Positions 1-9,184 of a stretch of DNA of 64,000 bases are shown one piece after another. A program made the position numbers and the translations under genes. Source of the stretch: AC-69 sp963751665 (GTDB lineage: Bacteria > Actinomycetota > UBA4738 > HRBIN12); assembly GCA_963751665.1 (NCBI GenBank), contig CAVVVF010000002.1, positions 17,600-81,599 of the forward strand. The letters run 5' to 3'. Position 1 is the first letter of the stretch. Every line of letters begins with the position of its first letter. The notes below the pieces were generated by a model. The model saw only the letters and a list, made by a program, of their open reading frames with translations. It did not search any database and had not been told where the DNA came from.

Positions 1-736
1 GCTCGACCCGTTCCCGGAACGAGGTCTCGTCGGCTCCGACGCAGACCCAGGTCATGAGCGACGTCGTCACGGTGTCCTGATCTCGGCCCGCGGCATCGAC
101 GGCCTCCCGCACCCGGGCGTACCGGTCTCCGACCTCCTTCGGTGTTCCCCCGTGCGTGTTGAACTCATCGGCCCATCTCGCCACGAGGCGCGAGATCCGA
201 GGCCCGCCCTTGCCGCCCACGATGATCGGCGGGTGCGGGCGCTGCACGCCCTTCGGCACGAACCGGCAGTCCTGCAGCGTGTAGTGCTTTCCTCGGAACG
301 AGAAGACCTCCTCGGACAGGAGCCCGTGCACGATCTCCAGCTGCTCCTCCAGCATCTGCATCCGCTCGTTGGTGGGAGGGAAGGGGATCCCGTGGGTGCG
401 GTGCTCTTCCTCCCACCAGCCGGCTCCCATGCCGATCTCCACGCGCCCGCCCGAGATGTGGTCGACGGTCATGGCCACCTTGGCCAGAACGGTCGGAAGG
501 CGAAACGTCACCGGCGAGACCAGCGTGCCGAGGCGGAGGCGCTCGGTCCGGGCGGCCAGCGCGGAAAGCACCGTCCAGGCATCGGAGGAACCCCGTCCCG
601 CCGCTCCCATCACCGAGAAGTAGTGGTCGGAGGTGAACAGGCCCTCGAACCCAAGCCGCTCACAGGCTTCGGACAGGGCCAGCCACTGCTCCCAGGTGAT
701 CCCTTCCTGGCCCTCGACCATCAGGCAGAAACGCAT
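1..736 (-). CDS. LLM-class F420-dependent oxidoreductase (partial, C-terminus beyond the window)
   Basis: Luciferase-like flavin/F420-dependent oxidoreductase. The reading frame is open from the ATG at 734-736 to the window edge, giving about 245 residues without interruption. It begins MRFCLMVEGQEG and shows the family features GLFTSDHY near residue 31, VDHISGGR near residue 91, GAGWWEEEH just after it, and PPIIVGGKGG near residue 168, all typical of the (beta/alpha)8 fold. The substrate cannot be told from sequence; F420 rather than FMN use is inferred from the subfamily and the actinobacterial setting. A second member of the family lies at 58811-59695. Confidence 0.85.
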   Translation of the reverse strand, partial: MRFCLMVEGQEGITWEQWLALSEACERLGFEGLFTSDHYFSVMGAAGRGSSDAWTVLSALAARTERLRLGTLVSPVTFRLPTVLAKVAMTVDHISGGRVEIGMGAGWWEEEHRTHGIPFPPTNERMQMLEEQLEIVHGLLSEEVFSFRGKHYTLQDCRFVPKGVQRPHPPIIVGGKGGPRISRLVARWADEFNTHGGTPKEVGDRYARVREAVDAAGRDQDTVTTSLMTWVCVGADETSFRERVE

Positions 737-866
737 GGCCTACAATCGTCCCACGAACGCTCCTTCCTCCGACGAAGTGGCACGAGCCGCGAGGGCCGCG
801 GTCCTGGGAGTCCTCCTCGGGCTGGCCATGGCGGTGCTCGCCGGCACCCGCGACGACCGACGTTGA
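735..866 (+). CDS. possible 43-residue single-span membrane protein
   Basis: A short frame starts at an ATG overlapping the start codon of the divergent oxidoreductase and ends 13 bases before the GNAT gene. The product would have a charged N-terminal half, one hydrophobic stretch (AAVLGVLLGLAMAVLAG, residues 21-37) and an arginine-rich tail. There is no convincing ribosome binding site, and chance GC-rich frames can give similar peptides. It is listed because the hydrophobic span is well formed and the frame sits directly upstream of a co-directional gene. Confidence 0.25.
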   Translation: MAYNRPTNAPSSDEVARAARAAVLGVLLGLAMAVLAGTRDDRR

Positions 867-879
867 ACGGGAGCCATCG

Positions 880-1455
880 ATGAGCCGGAGCGTCGTCGAC
901 GTCGATCTGGACAACTTCCACCTGGTGCCGAAGGCCTGCTTGCTCAGCGTGTTCTGGGAGCTCGACCGGATCGATCCCGACGTGGATCCCAGGTTCGAGA
1001 AGGAGGAGTGGTTCTCCTCCACGCTGCTCGAATGGGGGCGATGCGGGAAGCTCGTCGTGGAGGACGGCGAGGCCCTCGCGTTCGCCGAGTACGCGCCGTC
1101 CACGCTCTTCCCTCGCCTGGCGCGGTTCCGGGCCGCCGGTGCGGCCTCGGTCGACGCCTGCTACCTCGCGTACTGCTTCGTGGACGAGCGACATCGGGGC
1201 CGAAGCCTGGGGTCGGAGCTGGTGCACGAGGTGGCTCGCGACCTGGTGGACCGGGGGTACCGGGCGGTGGAGGCCGTGGGCGACCGGGCCTTCGACGGGA
1301 GCTGGGTGCTGCCGACGGCGTTCCTGGGAGCGAACGGCTTCGCGGTCGTGCAGGACGACGACCGGTACCCGTTGATGCGACTTGACCTGCACACCTCGGC
1401 CGAGCCACGCCGTCAACTTGCCCGAGCCGCCGCCGGGCAGGACGCCTCGGACTAA
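880..1455 (+). CDS. GNAT family N-acetyltransferase
   Basis: A 191-residue acetyl-CoA-dependent acyltransferase. The acetyl-CoA loop is recognisable as YCFVDERHRGRSLGSEL near residues 100-117, followed by a helix and by FLGANGFAVVQDD, the usual GNAT C-terminal strand region. The start ATG follows a weak purine-rich GAACGGGAG. It converges on cwlM with a 4-base overlap of stop codons. A GNAT gene beside trxB-trxA-cwlM is, as I recall, common in actinobacteria, but its acceptor is unknown. Confidence 0.8.
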   Translation: MSRSVVDVDLDNFHLVPKACLLSVFWELDRIDPDVDPRFEKEEWFSSTLLEWGRCGKLVVEDGEALAFAEYAPSTLFPRLARFRAAGAASVDACYLAYCFVDERHRGRSLGSELVHEVARDLVDRGYRAVEAVGDRAFDGSWVLPTAFLGANGFAVVQDDDRYPLMRLDLHTSAEPRRQLARAAAGQDASD

Positions 1456-2557
1456 CCGCCCGCCGAGCGCCGGCCGGCCGCGGACTCGACCGTCCCGAAG
1501 AATCGTTGGACGCCCGCCGCGATGGCCGCGGCCAGCCGGCGCCGGGAGACCGGGTTTGTGAGCAGGGCCTCCTCCTCGGGATTGGTGATGAAGCACGGTT
1601 CCACCTGGACGGCCGGCATCCTGGTCTCCCGGAGCATGGACACCGCCAGGCGATGCGTGCGACCGTCCATCAGCCCGGTCCGCGTGGTCAGCTCCTCCTG
1701 GATCACCTCGGCCAGGCGCTGCCCCGCCGGCGAGAAGGTCGCCTCGGTGCCGAAGTAGAAGCACGTGGCGCCCTCCGCGGTCGGCTCCCCGCCGTTCAGG
1801 TGGATCGAGATGCACACGGCGGCACCGAGCTCGTTGGCCGAGCGCGCGCGCTCGCTCGGCGATGGCGCACCGTCGCCGGTCCGCAGGATGGTGGGGTGCG
1901 CTCCGCGTGCGCCGAGCTCCTCGGCCAGATCCGCGGCGATGAGCATCGTCGCCTCCGACTCGGAGAGGCCGCTCGGTCCGACGTTGCCGAGGTCGTCGGG
2001 GCCATGGCCGGGATCGATGGCCACACAGGACCCGACGAGTGACTGCTCCTCCTCGATGCGACGGACGTCCTCGGCCTCGCGGACAACGGCCCGGCTGGGG
2101 CCCTCCACTGCCGGGCCGGAACCGTTCGATGGCCCCGATCGTGTCCGGGACCGACGATCCCGTCGGAGGTGCTGCCCACGTTGTGCTGGAACTCCGCAAC
2201 GGCGCCGGCGGCGCTGGGGCCGAAGATGCCATCCTCGCGTCCCGCGTCGAACCCCAGCGCGTTCAGCCGCTTCTGGAGCTCGCGGACGTCGTCTCCCTGG
2301 AACGCCGCGACCGCAGGTACAGGACGCGGTCACCGAGCCGGTATCCGGCCTCCACCAGCTCCCCCCAGGTGTCCTCGCCGACCATGCCGTCGGAGGGGAG
2401 TCCCCGGCGTTGCTGGAAGGCCTTGACCGCCTCCTCGGTGGAGGCGCCGAACCGCACCTTCGAGCTCCTCGGGGTGGATGGGCAGGCCGAAGTCGAGCAG
2501 GCGGTGCTGGATGTCGCGGACGGCCTCGCCCCAGTCCCCTCGGTGGATGATGTTCAC
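1452..2557 (-). CDS. cwlM: CwlM-like N-acetylmuramoyl-L-alanine amidase with peptidoglycan-binding repeats (frameshifted)
   Basis: Two N-terminal peptidoglycan-binding repeats (RGDWGEAVRDIQHRLLDFG; then a second unit containing DDVRELQKRLNALGFD) precede an Amidase_3 domain. The amidase keeps its zinc and catalytic motifs: VAIDPGHGPDD, the glutamate in SESEATML, CISIHLN and VEPCFITNPEEE. The start is a GTG 66 bases after trxA. Four reading-frame changes are needed, near 2457, 2310, 2155 and 2110; every segment still matches the family, so sequence error is the likelier explanation. In mycobacteria CwlM is a regulator of MurA rather than a strong hydrolase; here the metal ligands appear to be retained. 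Confidence 0.85.
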
Positions 2558-2623
2558 GGGCGGGAGTCTACGGGCGGGCGCGGCGACCCTGCGGAACCGG
2601 AGCGGCCGCTGCCGGCGGGCCTC

Positions 2624-2951
2624 CTACGCGGCGAGGTGCGGGCTCGATCTCTTCGGAGCAGGGCCTCCTTGCCGCGGGCTCCGACCATCCGGGCCTTCTC
2701 CTCGCCGTCCTTGAACAGCATGAGCGTGGGGATGCTCATCACGCCGTAGCGGCGGGTCACCTCGGGGTTCTCGTCGATGTTGAGCTTGGCCACGTCGGAG
2801 CGCCTCGCCCTTCTCCTGGCCGATCTCCTCGACCACCGGGGAGACCATGTGGCAGGGCACGCACCACTCGGCCCAGAAGTCCACCAGCACGGGCGTCGTC
2901 CGACTTCAGCACGCGTTCGTCGAAGTCCTGGTCCGTCACGTCACCGATCAT
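2624..2951 (-). CDS. trxA: thioredoxin (frameshifted), WCVPC active site
   Basis: Small disulfide reductase, reduced by the TrxB encoded just upstream. It begins MIGDVTDQDFDERVL, then the strand and active site VLVDFWAEWCVPCHM, then VAKLNIDENPEVTRRYGV and the cis-proline region SIPTLMLFKDG, ending SPHLAA. The active site is WCVPC rather than the usual WCGPC. Two to three frame changes (near 2890, 2800 and 2660) break it; the total length, about 109 residues, is normal. The start overlaps the trxB stop by 11 bases, indicating co-transcription. Confidence 0.88.
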
Positions 2952-3988
2952 CGCAAGCCCCGTCTTCCTTTCGTCTCTGTCGGGTCCATCCGTGGGCCCG
3001 ACCCCTTCTGCAACGCGCCGGACCGAGGCCGGGATTCCTCTCCTCGGTGGAGCCTGGTGGGCCTTCGATCTCCAGGAAGCGCTCGGCGTCCATCGCCGCC
3101 TTGCACCCTTGCCCGGCCGCGGTCACCGCCTGACGGTACACGCGGTCGGTGACGTCGCCGGCGGCGAACACGCCGGGCGACGCTGGTCGCGGTGCTCGGC
3201 TCGTCGCACCACGATGTAGCCGCCGTCGGTGAGCTCGACCTGGCCCTGGAACAGCGACGTGTTCGGCGTGTGGCCGATGGCCACGAACACGCCGTCCGTG
3301 CGGTGCTCGGTTGGCTCGTCCGTCTTCACGTTCCGAAGGCGAACGCCCGTGACGCCGCCGTCGCCCTCGATCTCCTCGACCACGGAGTCCCAGATCACCG
3401 AGATCTTCGGATTGGCGAGGGCCCGGTCCTGCATGATCTTCGACGCCCGGAACTCGTCGCGCCGGTGCACGATCGTGATGTTCGAGGCGAACTTCGTGAG
3501 GAACGTGGCCTCCTCCATCGCCGTGTCGCCGCCGCCCACCACGACCAGCTCCTGGTCCCGGAAGAAGAACCCGTCGCAGGTCGCGCAGGCGGACACCCCG
3601 CGGCCCAGAAGCTTCTGCTCGCCCGGGACGCCGAGCCACTTGGCGGTCGCGCCGGTGGCGATGATCAGGGTCTCGGGCGCGCCACTCCTCGTCGCCCGGC
3701 CCACACCCCGAAGGGGCGCGCGGACAGGTCCACCCTCGTCGCCGTCTGGTGCAGCATCTCGGCGCCGAACCGGGCGGCCTGCTTCTCCATGGCGTCCATG
3801 AGCTCCGGGCCGAGGATGCCGCCGGGGAAGCCCGGGTAGTTCTCGACGTCGGTGGTCAGCATGAGCTGGCCACCGGCATCGACGCCCTTGAGGACGAGGG
3901 GCTGCAGGTCGGCCCGGGCGGCGTACAGGGCCGCCGTGTAGCCGGCCGGCCCCGATCCGAGGACGATCACATTGCGTTCGTCGGCCAC
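2941..3988 (-). CDS. trxB: thioredoxin reductase (frameshifted)
   Basis: FAD- and NADPH-dependent reductase of thioredoxin. Visible in order: the FAD-binding VLGSGPAGYTAALYAARA, ENYPGFP, LIIATGA, the redox-active ACATCDGFF (CATC), the NADPH-binding VVGGGDTAMEEA, VHRRDEFRAS, and the C-terminal GVFAAGDVTDRVYRQAVTAAG. The frame changes near 3690 and 3185. I prefer the GTG at 3986-3988 because GGAG lies 6-9 bases upstream; an in-frame ATG at 4009 would add seven residues. It heads the trxB-trxA-cwlM operon. Confidence 0.93.
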
Positions 3989-4050
3989 GTTCCGACTCCA
4001 TTCTCCCATAGGGGATAACCCGCTCCCTATTCCCCAGGCTCAGGGCCGGC

Positions 4051-5241
4051 TCAGGTCAGGCCGGCCCGGCGGACCTTGCCCGGAAGCCGTGCGGGGCAAC
4101 CCATCCGGGACCAGGACGAGCTCCCGGGGGGCCTTGTGGCGGGGAAGCGATGATGGCCGCGTGGTCCCGAAGCTCCTCGAGCGAGGGCGGAGCGGCCGGG
4201 TCCGCGGCACCACGTACGCGACCACGCGCTGGCCCCACTCGGGGTCGGGCCGGCCCACGACCGCGACGTCGGCCACCCTGGGTGGTCTGGAGGGCGGCTT
4301 CCACCTCGGCCGGCCAGACCCTTTCTCCGCCGGTGTTGATCAGGTCGTCGAGGCGGACCGGCACCCGGAGCCTGCCGTCGGGGTCGAGCAGGCCGGCGTC
4401 GCAGGGCCGGAGCCAGCCGCCTCGGTGAAGGCCGCCGCGGTGCGCCTCCCCGTCGAACCGAGGTAACCGCGCATCAGCGTCGGGCCCCGGAGTTGGATGC
4501 CCGCGTCCCCGGATCGATCCGAACCTCGATTCCGGGGAGGGGCGGCCGTCATAGACGACGCCGCCGCAGCTCTCGGTCAGGCCGTACGTCTCGATGACCC
4601 GTGCGTCCGCGGCGCCGGCGCTCGCCCGCGAGTCCGGCGGACACGGCGGCCCGCCCACCAGGATGGCCCGGTAGTGCGAGAAGGTCGGTGCCGGCGTCGA
4701 GGAGGCGGACCAGCATCGGCGGGCACGAGCGAGACGAAGGCCGGCGTCCGGTTCGGCGGCGACGGCCTCCGGGTCGAAGCGCGGATGGACCGTGACCGGC
4801 GCGCCCAGCAGCACCGACCGGAGCAACACCAGGAGCCCTCCCACGTGGGCGAGGGGAGACAGCACAGCCACCGGTCGTGGGCGGGTGCCTCCAGGGCCAG
4901 GGCCGAGGAGGCCACCGCGGCGTCGATGGCGGCCGGTCGAACTGCACGAGCTTGGGGACCCCCCGGTTCCCGAGGTGTGGACGACAAGGGGCCACGCCGT
5001 CCGCCGCCGCCGGCCCGAGGCCAGGCGGTGCCACCCGTCGGGATCGTGCAGGACGGTGGGCGCCGCCCGGTCCATAAGGGCGCGAGCCTGGTGGGAGAGA
5101 GAGCCGATGGTCCACCGGGAACAGGGCCGCGCCCGGCGTCCCACACCTCCCCCACGATCCCGGCCCACTCCGGTCCCGGGGGAAGGGTCACGGCGACCAC
5201 ATCGGCCGCTCGCAGGTGCGGGGTCGCAGCGCTGGCGGCAT
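4051..5241 (-). CDS. menE: o-succinylbenzoate--CoA ligase, menaquinone pathway (heavily frameshifted)
   Basis: ANL-superfamily adenylating enzyme that activates o-succinylbenzoate for MenB. Fragments in different frames read in family order: AVTLPPGPEW, HTSGTGGVPKLVQF (phosphate-binding loop), LSPLAHVGGLL, ILVGGPP, ETYGLTES, LDDLINTGGERVWPAEVEAAL, GRPDPEWGQRVVAYVVP, and the C-terminal RTASGKVRRAGLT with the catalytic lysine, in the frame that stops at 4051. At least six frame changes are needed. The start is the ATG at 5239-5241, 7 bases after a TAGCCT -10 box, which requires an early frameshift; a GTG at 5200 is the alternative. Confidence 0.8.
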
Positions 5242-5247
5242 GTGAGA

Positions 5248-5258
5248 TAGGCTAGCCT
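5248..5258. promoter_or_regulatory. overlapping divergent -10 boxes of menE and menB
   Basis: The 10-bp palindrome AGGCTAGCCT (5249-5258) gives a -10 box in each direction: TAGGCT (5248-5253) toward menB and TAGCCT (complement of 5249-5254) toward menE. The menE ATG lies 7 bases beyond its box. menB has a longer leader with AGGAG at 5281-5285. RNA polymerase could bind only one way at a time, so the two arms of the locus may compete. Confidence 0.5.
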
Positions 5259-5296
5259 GAACCGTTCGAGTGGACGCTCTAGGAGTGATCGGTCCG

Positions 5297-6114
5297 ATGA
5301 TGGAGTGGCGGCCGGCGGGGGAGTTCGAGGACATCCGGTACGAGACGGCCGAGGGCATCGCCAAGATCACGATCGACCGGCCCGGAGGTCCGAAACGCCT
5401 TCCGCCCCACGACCCTGTTCGAGCTCTCGGAGGCCTTCGACCGGGCCCGGGACGACCCCGAGATCGGCGTGATCGTGCTGACCGGCGAAGGGCCCGACGC
5501 GTTCTGCTCCGGCGGCGACCAGCGGGTCCGGGGGGACGACGGGTACCGGGACGAGAAGGGCATCGGGCGGCTGAACGTCCTGGACCTCCAGGTGCAGATC
5601 CGCCGCCTGCCCAAGCCGGTCATCGCCATGGTGGCCGGGTACGCGATCGGGGGTGGCCACGTCCTTCACCTCGTCTGCGACCTGTCGATCGCGGCGGACA
5701 ACGCGAGGTTCGGGCAGACCGGACCCAAGGTCGGCTCGTTCGACGCCGGGTACGGGAGCGGCTTGCTGGCCCGCACCGTGGGACTGAAGCGGGCCAAGGA
5801 GATCTGGTTCCTGTGCGAGCAGTACGACGCGCAGACGGCGCTCGAGTGGGGCCTGGTGAACCGGGTGGTGCCGCTGGCGAAGCTGGAGGAGGAGACGATC
5901 GACGGTGTGCCGGCGGATCCTGTCGATGAGCCCGCTCGCGCTTCGGCTGATCAAGGCGGGGTTCAATGCCGACGCCGACGGACTGGCCGGCATCCAGCAG
6001 CTGGCCGGCGACGCCACGCTCCTCTATTACATGTCGGACGAGGCTCAGGAGGGGCGCGACGCGTACCTGGAGAAGCGCCCCCCGGACTTCGGCCGGTTCC
6101 CGAGGAGGCCGTGA
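5297..6114 (+). CDS. menB: 1,4-dihydroxy-2-naphthoyl-CoA synthase (frameshifted)
   Basis: Crotonase-family enzyme that closes the naphthoate ring from o-succinylbenzoyl-CoA. It reads FEDIRYETAEGIAKITIDRP, then after a one-base insertion near 5395 EVRNAFRPTTLFELSEAF, the CoA/oxyanion segment FCSGGDQRVRG, AMVAGYAIGGGHVLH, DNARFGQTGPKVGSFDAGYGS, ARTVGLKRAKEIWF, and after a second shift near 5905 CRRILSMSPLALRLIKAGFN, ending PDFGRFPRRP. These are MenB-specific signatures. The ATG pair at 5297 follows AGGAG. Its stop overlaps the menA GTG by four bases. Confidence 0.92.
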
Positions 6115-7014
6115 CCGTCCTCGCGGACTGGGTGAACGGGGCGCGTCCGCGGACCCTGGTGGCGAGCGTGGCGCCGGTCTGGTGGGGACGGCGGCCGCCG
6201 GCCGGGCGTCGCTGTGGCGGACCCTGGCCGCGCTGGTGGTCGGCCTGGGGCTCCAGATCGGCGTGAACTTCGCCAACGACTATCAGGACGGCATGCGCGG
6301 GGTGGACACCGACGAACGCCTGGGCCCGCCCCGCCTGACCTCGTCGGGCCTCGCGTCCCCCCGGGCGGTGCTCCTCGCGGCGCTCCTGTCGATCGCCGTC
6401 GCCGGGGTGGCGGGGCTGGCGCTCGCGGTGGCCACGACGCTGTGGCTGATCCCGATCGGCGCGGCGGCCATGCTTGCGCTGTGGCTGTACTCGGGCGGGC
6501 CCCGGCCGTACGCGGCGCTCGGGCTGGGCGAGGTCATGGTGTTCGCGTTCTTCGGGTTGATGGCCACGGCCGGGACGGCCTACGTGCAGGCCGGGCGGAT
6601 TCCACGCGGCGGCATGGTGGTCGGCGGTGGCGATGGGGTTCCTGGCGGTCGCCATCCTGGAGGCCAACAACGTGCGGGACATCTCGACGGACCGGTCGGC
6701 AGGGAAGCGCACGCTCGCCGTTCGGCTGGGGGACCGGCGGGCCCGGGCCCTGTACCGCGCGCTCATCGTGGCGGCCTTCGTCACTGTCGTCCTGGGGGTG
6801 GCCGTCGGTATCGTCGATGCCGGATACGGCCTGTCGCAGTGGGCGCTGCTCGCCCTGGCCGCGTGGCCGCTGGCCATCCGTCCGGTGGAGATCGTGGGGA
6901 AGGCCGCAGGGCCGCGAGCTCATCCCGGTCCTGACCGGCACGGCGCAGCTCCAGCTGGCGTTCGCGGCGCTGCTCGCCCTTGGGCTGTGGCTCGCGGCGA
7001 CCATGGCGTCATGA
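6111..7014 (+). CDS. menA: 1,4-dihydroxy-2-naphthoate polyprenyltransferase (frameshifted)
   Basis: Integral-membrane UbiA-family enzyme that attaches the isoprenoid tail. It begins VTVLADWVNGARPRTLVASV and carries the first aspartate motif NFANDYQDG with GVDTDERLGPPRLTSSG, several hydrophobic helices, and the second motif ANNVRDISTDRSAGKRTLAVRL. Frame changes lie near 6180 (a C apparently missing from GTCCTGG), 6610 and 6905. GTG start in the menB stop (GTGA); its own stop overlaps the menD ATG (ATGA), so menB-menA-menD are tightly coupled. Confidence 0.92.
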
Positions 7015-8732
7015 CCGAGGGCGACGTCGCGCTGGCGTGCATGGGCGCGTTCGTCGACAGGCTGGTGTCGCGCGGGCTGGAGCACGCATGCGTGTCGCCG
7101 GGCTCGCGCTCGACCCCGCTCGCGGTCGCGCTGTCGCGTCAGCCACGCGTGACGGTGCACGTCCATCTCGACGAGCGTTCGTCGGCGTTCTTCGCGCTCG
7201 GCCTGGCGAAGGCCACAGGGAAGCCGGTGGCGGTGGCGACCACGAGCGGCACCGCGGCGGCGAACCTGTACCCGGCCGTGGTGGAGGCGTGGATGTCGCG
7301 CACGCCGCTGCTGCTTCTGACGGCGGACCGCCCGCCCGAGCTCCGTGGCGTCGGCGCGAACCAGACCATCGATCAGCGCGACCTGTTCGGCCGTTACGTG
7401 AAACGCTGCGCCGATGCCGGTGTGCCCGCCGACCATCCAGAATCGGAGTACTGGGCAGGGGTGGCGCTGGAGACGGCGGGAGCCGCGCTGGCCCATCCGC
7501 CGGGTCCCGCGCACGTCAACCTCCCGTTCGGTGAGCCGCTGGCGCCATCGGGGGACGACGTCGGCATCAGCTTTCACGACCCCCTTCCTCTCGGGACGCC
7601 TCGTTTCGGTGCTCGGACCCGACGTACGGTCGTCGAGACGCTCGCTGCGCAGACGAAAGGAGTGGAGCGAGGTGTCCTGATCGCTGGGTCGCTCCGCCAG
7701 GGCGCCTCTCCGGTCGTCGATCTGTCCCCAGCCTTCGGCTGGCCCTTGATCGCCGAGCCGACCTCCGGGCTGCGGGTTCCCGGGTCGCTCGCCGCCGGGC
7801 AGTTCCTTCTGGCGAGCGAGGCCTTCGCGTCCGCGCACGCCCCCGACCTCGTCCTCCAGTTGGGCGCGGCGCCGACGTCCCGCGCTTGTCTCGCGTTCGT
7901 TGCCAACGCGAAGCGCCTGGTCACCGTGGACCCCGACCGGCTGGTGGCCGACCCCGCTCTTCATGCCTCGCTCCGGCTCGAGGCGGACCCCGCCTCGCTC
8001 TCCCGCGCTCTCCTCAAACGGATCGAGCCACGAGAGGGCCTGGCATGGTGGCGTGAGTGGGAGGAAGCCGACCGGGTCGCCCGTCGCTCCGTGGACGACC
8101 TCATCGACTCATGGGACGAGCCCTTCGAGGGGCGCGTGGCCCGCGACCTCGCGGCATGTCTGCCCGACGGGGCTACCCTCGCGGTCGGCTCGAGCATGCC
8201 GGTGCGCGACCTGGACGCGTACATGCGTCCGCGCGACGGCATCCGCGTGCTGGCGAACCGCGGCGCCAGTGGCATCGACGGGTTCGTCTCGACGGCGCTG
8301 GGCGTCGCGGCGTCGGGCTCTCCGACCTTCGCGCTCATGGGCGACCTCACGCTGCTCCACGACGCCAGCGGTCTGCTCTGGAGCGCCGGCCGAGGCCACG
8401 ATGCGGTCTTCGTGGTTCCCAACAACGACGGGGGCGGGATCTTCTCGTTCCTCCCACAGCGGGATCTGCCGGAGTTCGAGCGACTGTTCGTTACCCCGCA
8501 CGGCCTCGACCTTTCGAAGGTGGCCGAGGCGGCCGGAGCACGACACGCGTTGGTCGAGCGGGCGGGAGATCTCGCGCCGGCCGTGGCCGAGGCGTCGAGG
8601 TCCGGCGGCGTCTGGATCATCGAGGTGCCGTCCGATCGCAACCTGAACGTCGCTCGCCACGCCGAGGTGAACGCGGCGGTTGCCGCGGCCCTGGAAGCTC
8701 GCCGCAAGACCGGGCGTACCATCTCCCTGTGA
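7011..8732 (+). CDS. menD: 2-succinyl-5-enolpyruvyl-6-hydroxy-3-cyclohexene-1-carboxylate synthase
   Basis: Thiamine-diphosphate enzyme joining isochorismate and 2-oxoglutarate, the first committed menaquinone step. Complete at 573 residues, the normal family length. The N-terminal ThDP domain has SPGSRSTPLAVAL and the activating glutamate E55 in HLDERSSAFFALG, followed by TSGTAAANLYPAV and LLLLTADRPPELR. The C-terminal domain has LMGDLTLLHDASGLLW (about 442-457) and the metal-binding NNDGGGIFSFLP (about 471). Unlike its neighbours it is free of frameshifts. One base overlaps the next gene (TGATG). Confidence 0.97.
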   Translation: MTEGDVALACMGAFVDRLVSRGLEHACVSPGSRSTPLAVALSRQPRVTVHVHLDERSSAFFALGLAKATGKPVAVATTSGTAAANLYPAVVEAWMSRTPLLLLTADRPPELRGVGANQTIDQRDLFGRYVKRCADAGVPADHPESEYWAGVALETAGAALAHPPGPAHVNLPFGEPLAPSGDDVGISFHDPLPLGTPRFGARTRRTVVETLAAQTKGVERGVLIAGSLRQGASPVVDLSPAFGWPLIAEPTSGLRVPGSLAAGQFLLASEAFASAHAPDLVLQLGAAPTSRACLAFVANAKRLVTVDPDRLVADPALHASLRLEADPASLSRALLKRIEPREGLAWWREWEEADRVARRSVDDLIDSWDEPFEGRVARDLAACLPDGATLAVGSSMPVRDLDAYMRPRDGIRVLANRGASGIDGFVSTALGVAASGSPTFALMGDLTLLHDASGLLWSAGRGHDAVFVVPNNDGGGIFSFLPQRDLPEFERLFVTPHGLDLSKVAEAAGARHALVERAGDLAPAVAEASRSGGVWIIEVPSDRNLNVARHAEVNAAVAAALEARRKTGRTISL

Positions 8733-9184
8733 TGGAACGCTCGGCTCCGCGGCGCTACCGGCTCGGCACGATGGCCTATTGGGCCACGGCCGTCCTGTTC
8801 GTCGGGTTCGGCTACCTCGCGCTGTTCAGCATCGGCGCGCCGTTCCTGCTCACCGGCATCACCATGATAGTCGTGTCCCCGTGGAGGAGCCGTCCCGAGG
8901 TGCTGTGGCCGTCGCTCGTCGGGGTGTGGGCGTTCGCGCTGGGCTACGTGCTGGTTGCTCCGCTCGGCTGCACGTCCACGGCGATCTCCGTGACGGGGGG
9001 TGCGCAGCCCGCGGTCTCCCATACGACGTGCACCAACATCCTCGGCATCGACTACTCGGGCACCGGGATCTACAACCCCAGCTTGGTCCCGGCGTTGCTG
9101 GCCGGGGTTGCGGCGGGTGGCATCGGCGCCCTGGTCACGCGCTTCGTGATCGTTCGTCTGCGAAGGACCGACACTCCCGCCTAG
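8732..9184 (+). CDS. small integral membrane protein, function unknown
   Basis: 150 residues with about four hydrophobic segments (roughly residues 14-34, 36-52, 58-77 and 111-132) and a loop containing two cysteines (GCTSTAIS, TTCTNILG) between the third and fourth. It starts at the ATG in the menD stop (TGATG), so it is almost certainly translated with menD. Its stop overlaps that of menF on the other strand. I do not recognise the family; coupling to a quinone locus suggests a membrane role, but that is inference. Confidence 0.75.
   Translation: MERSAPRRYRLGTMAYWATAVLFVGFGYLALFSIGAPFLLTGITMIVVSPWRSRPEVLWPSLVGVWAFALGYVLVAPLGCTSTAISVTGGAQPAVSHTTCTNILGIDYSGTGIYNPSLVPALLAGVAAGGIGALVTRFVIVRLRRTDTPA

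Noticed and set aside
721..2232. A 503-residue minus-strand frame across the GNAT gene and cwlM.
   Set aside because: Composition is arginine/proline noise; it overlaps the intact GNAT gene, with only short stretches of true CwlM sequence caused by frameshifts.
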